From assembly GCF_047121295.1 (NCBI RefSeq), contig NZ_CP139447.1, positions 2,914,001-2,978,000 of the forward strand: a DNA stretch of 64,000 nt, in the 5' to 3' direction. Source of the DNA: Longispora sp047121295. Lineage in GTDB: Bacteria > Actinomycetota > Actinomycetes > Mycobacteriales > Micromonosporaceae. The notes beneath the pieces were generated by a model, which searched no databases, had not been told where the DNA came from, and was given only the letters and a program-made list of their open reading frames with translations. Every line of letters starts with the position of its first letter. Positions within the stretch are counted from its first letter, which is position 1. Below are positions 63,811 through 64,000 of the stretch, one piece after another. A program made the translations under genes and the position numbers.

Positions 63811-64000
63811 CACGGCATCGTGCGCGGCTCGCCCAGGTGGGTGTCGTCGGGGTCGACCGGGCTGCCGTCCGGCCGGACGTGGCTCAGCCTCGCCAGCGGC
63901 TCGCCGGTCACCCGGTCGTCCGACGCCGGTTCGTTGCGCAGGCCCGTTCCCCGGCGGGGCCGTCACCGAACTCCCCGTGGCCGGGCACGACGCCTTCGAG
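63810..64000 (-). CDS. 3' end of an unidentified gene (partial, apparent frameshift)
   Basis: A minus-strand frame ends at 63810 with GEPLARLSHVRPDGSPVDPDD and THLGEPRTMP, which looks like real coding sequence, but a stop lies at 63963-63965. The frame one base over, 63950-64000, reads LEGVVPGHGEFGDGPAG. The two join naturally if one base is missing in the G/C run near 63950. VVPGHGE resembles a metallo-beta-lactamase-fold motif, but I cannot name the gene. Most of it lies outside the window. Confidence 0.35.

Overview
The window is about 73% G+C by eye, rich in GTG and some TTG starts, with ATGA/GTGA stop-start overlaps, Tat and lipoprotein signals, mycothiol-type families, an AfsR-like regulator, SigE-type sigma factors and a kinase/FHA-ABC pair. 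This points to a mycelial actinobacterium, most likely Micromonosporaceae or a close relative. No tRNA, rRNA, CRISPR array, transposase or phage gene was seen; the region looks like a chromosome arm with many secreted hydrolases and one-component regulators.

Layout. 1-1.6 kb: two-component system (kinase cut by the window edge) with a direct-repeat operator facing a DUF2079 membrane protein. 3.1-4.3 kb: a secreted microbial transglutaminase overlapping a small gene. 4.3-9.4 kb: two secreted glycoside hydrolases, the first frameshifted. 9.6-13.5 kb: metallophosphoesterase, TetR, DUF4239 and a secreted propeller-like protein. 13.8-21.5 kb: a truncated phosphotransferase, GH27 alpha-galactosidase, Tat-exported phospholipase C behind a PHO-box-like site, an RpiR regulator and a PHB-depolymerase-type esterase. 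21.4-27.3 kb: a GPL-repeat secreted protein, a P450-fold protein without its heme cysteine coupled to an FAD oxidase, and divergently a pseudo-receiver/thioredoxin-reductase-like fusion. 27.4-31.3 kb: a MocR regulator and a class V aminotransferase whose start codons overlap head-to-head, plus a coupled exporter. 31.3-36 kb: cupredoxin lipoprotein, PhzF, methyltransferase, and a TrmB-like regulator coupled to an altered PurA-like enzyme. 36.1-37.3 kb: a c-di-AMP riboswitch ahead of a coiled-coil secreted protein. 38-46.7 kb: sigma factor with membrane partner, flavin reductase, TetR/MFS pair with a leader peptide, SGNH hydrolase, exonuclease, and an ArsR/SRPBCC operon. 46.7-52.8 kb: a twin hairpin between convergent genes, alpha/beta hydrolase, then a Ser/Thr kinase, FHA-ABC transporter and small protein in a row. 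52.9-64 kb: acetyltransferase, NYN protein, TetR/DUF2306, AraC, secreted SGNH hydrolase, AfsR-like regulator, sigma factor and LCP protein.

How the genes may work together. The GH2, GH141-like, GH27, esterase and phospholipase genes suggest scavenging of plant or fungal polymers, with separate operators for carbon (CTGCAA half-sites) and phosphate (PHO box). Several cassettes are regulator plus coupled effector: TetR/MFS, TetR/DUF2306, TrmB/PurA-like, ArsR/SRPBCC, MocR/aminotransferase/MFS, sigma/LCP.

Two signals are not explained by ordinary gene content. (1) Two long terminator-like hairpins at 46701-46880, one for each convergent gene, carry the same 12-nt loop when each is read in its own transcript. 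(2) A dispersed element of about 45 bp built around GGTTACGG occurs five times, plus one partial copy, always between genes or at gene ends. Two apparent single-base frameshifts in G/C runs (about 4.7 kb and 63.9 kb) may be sequence errors.
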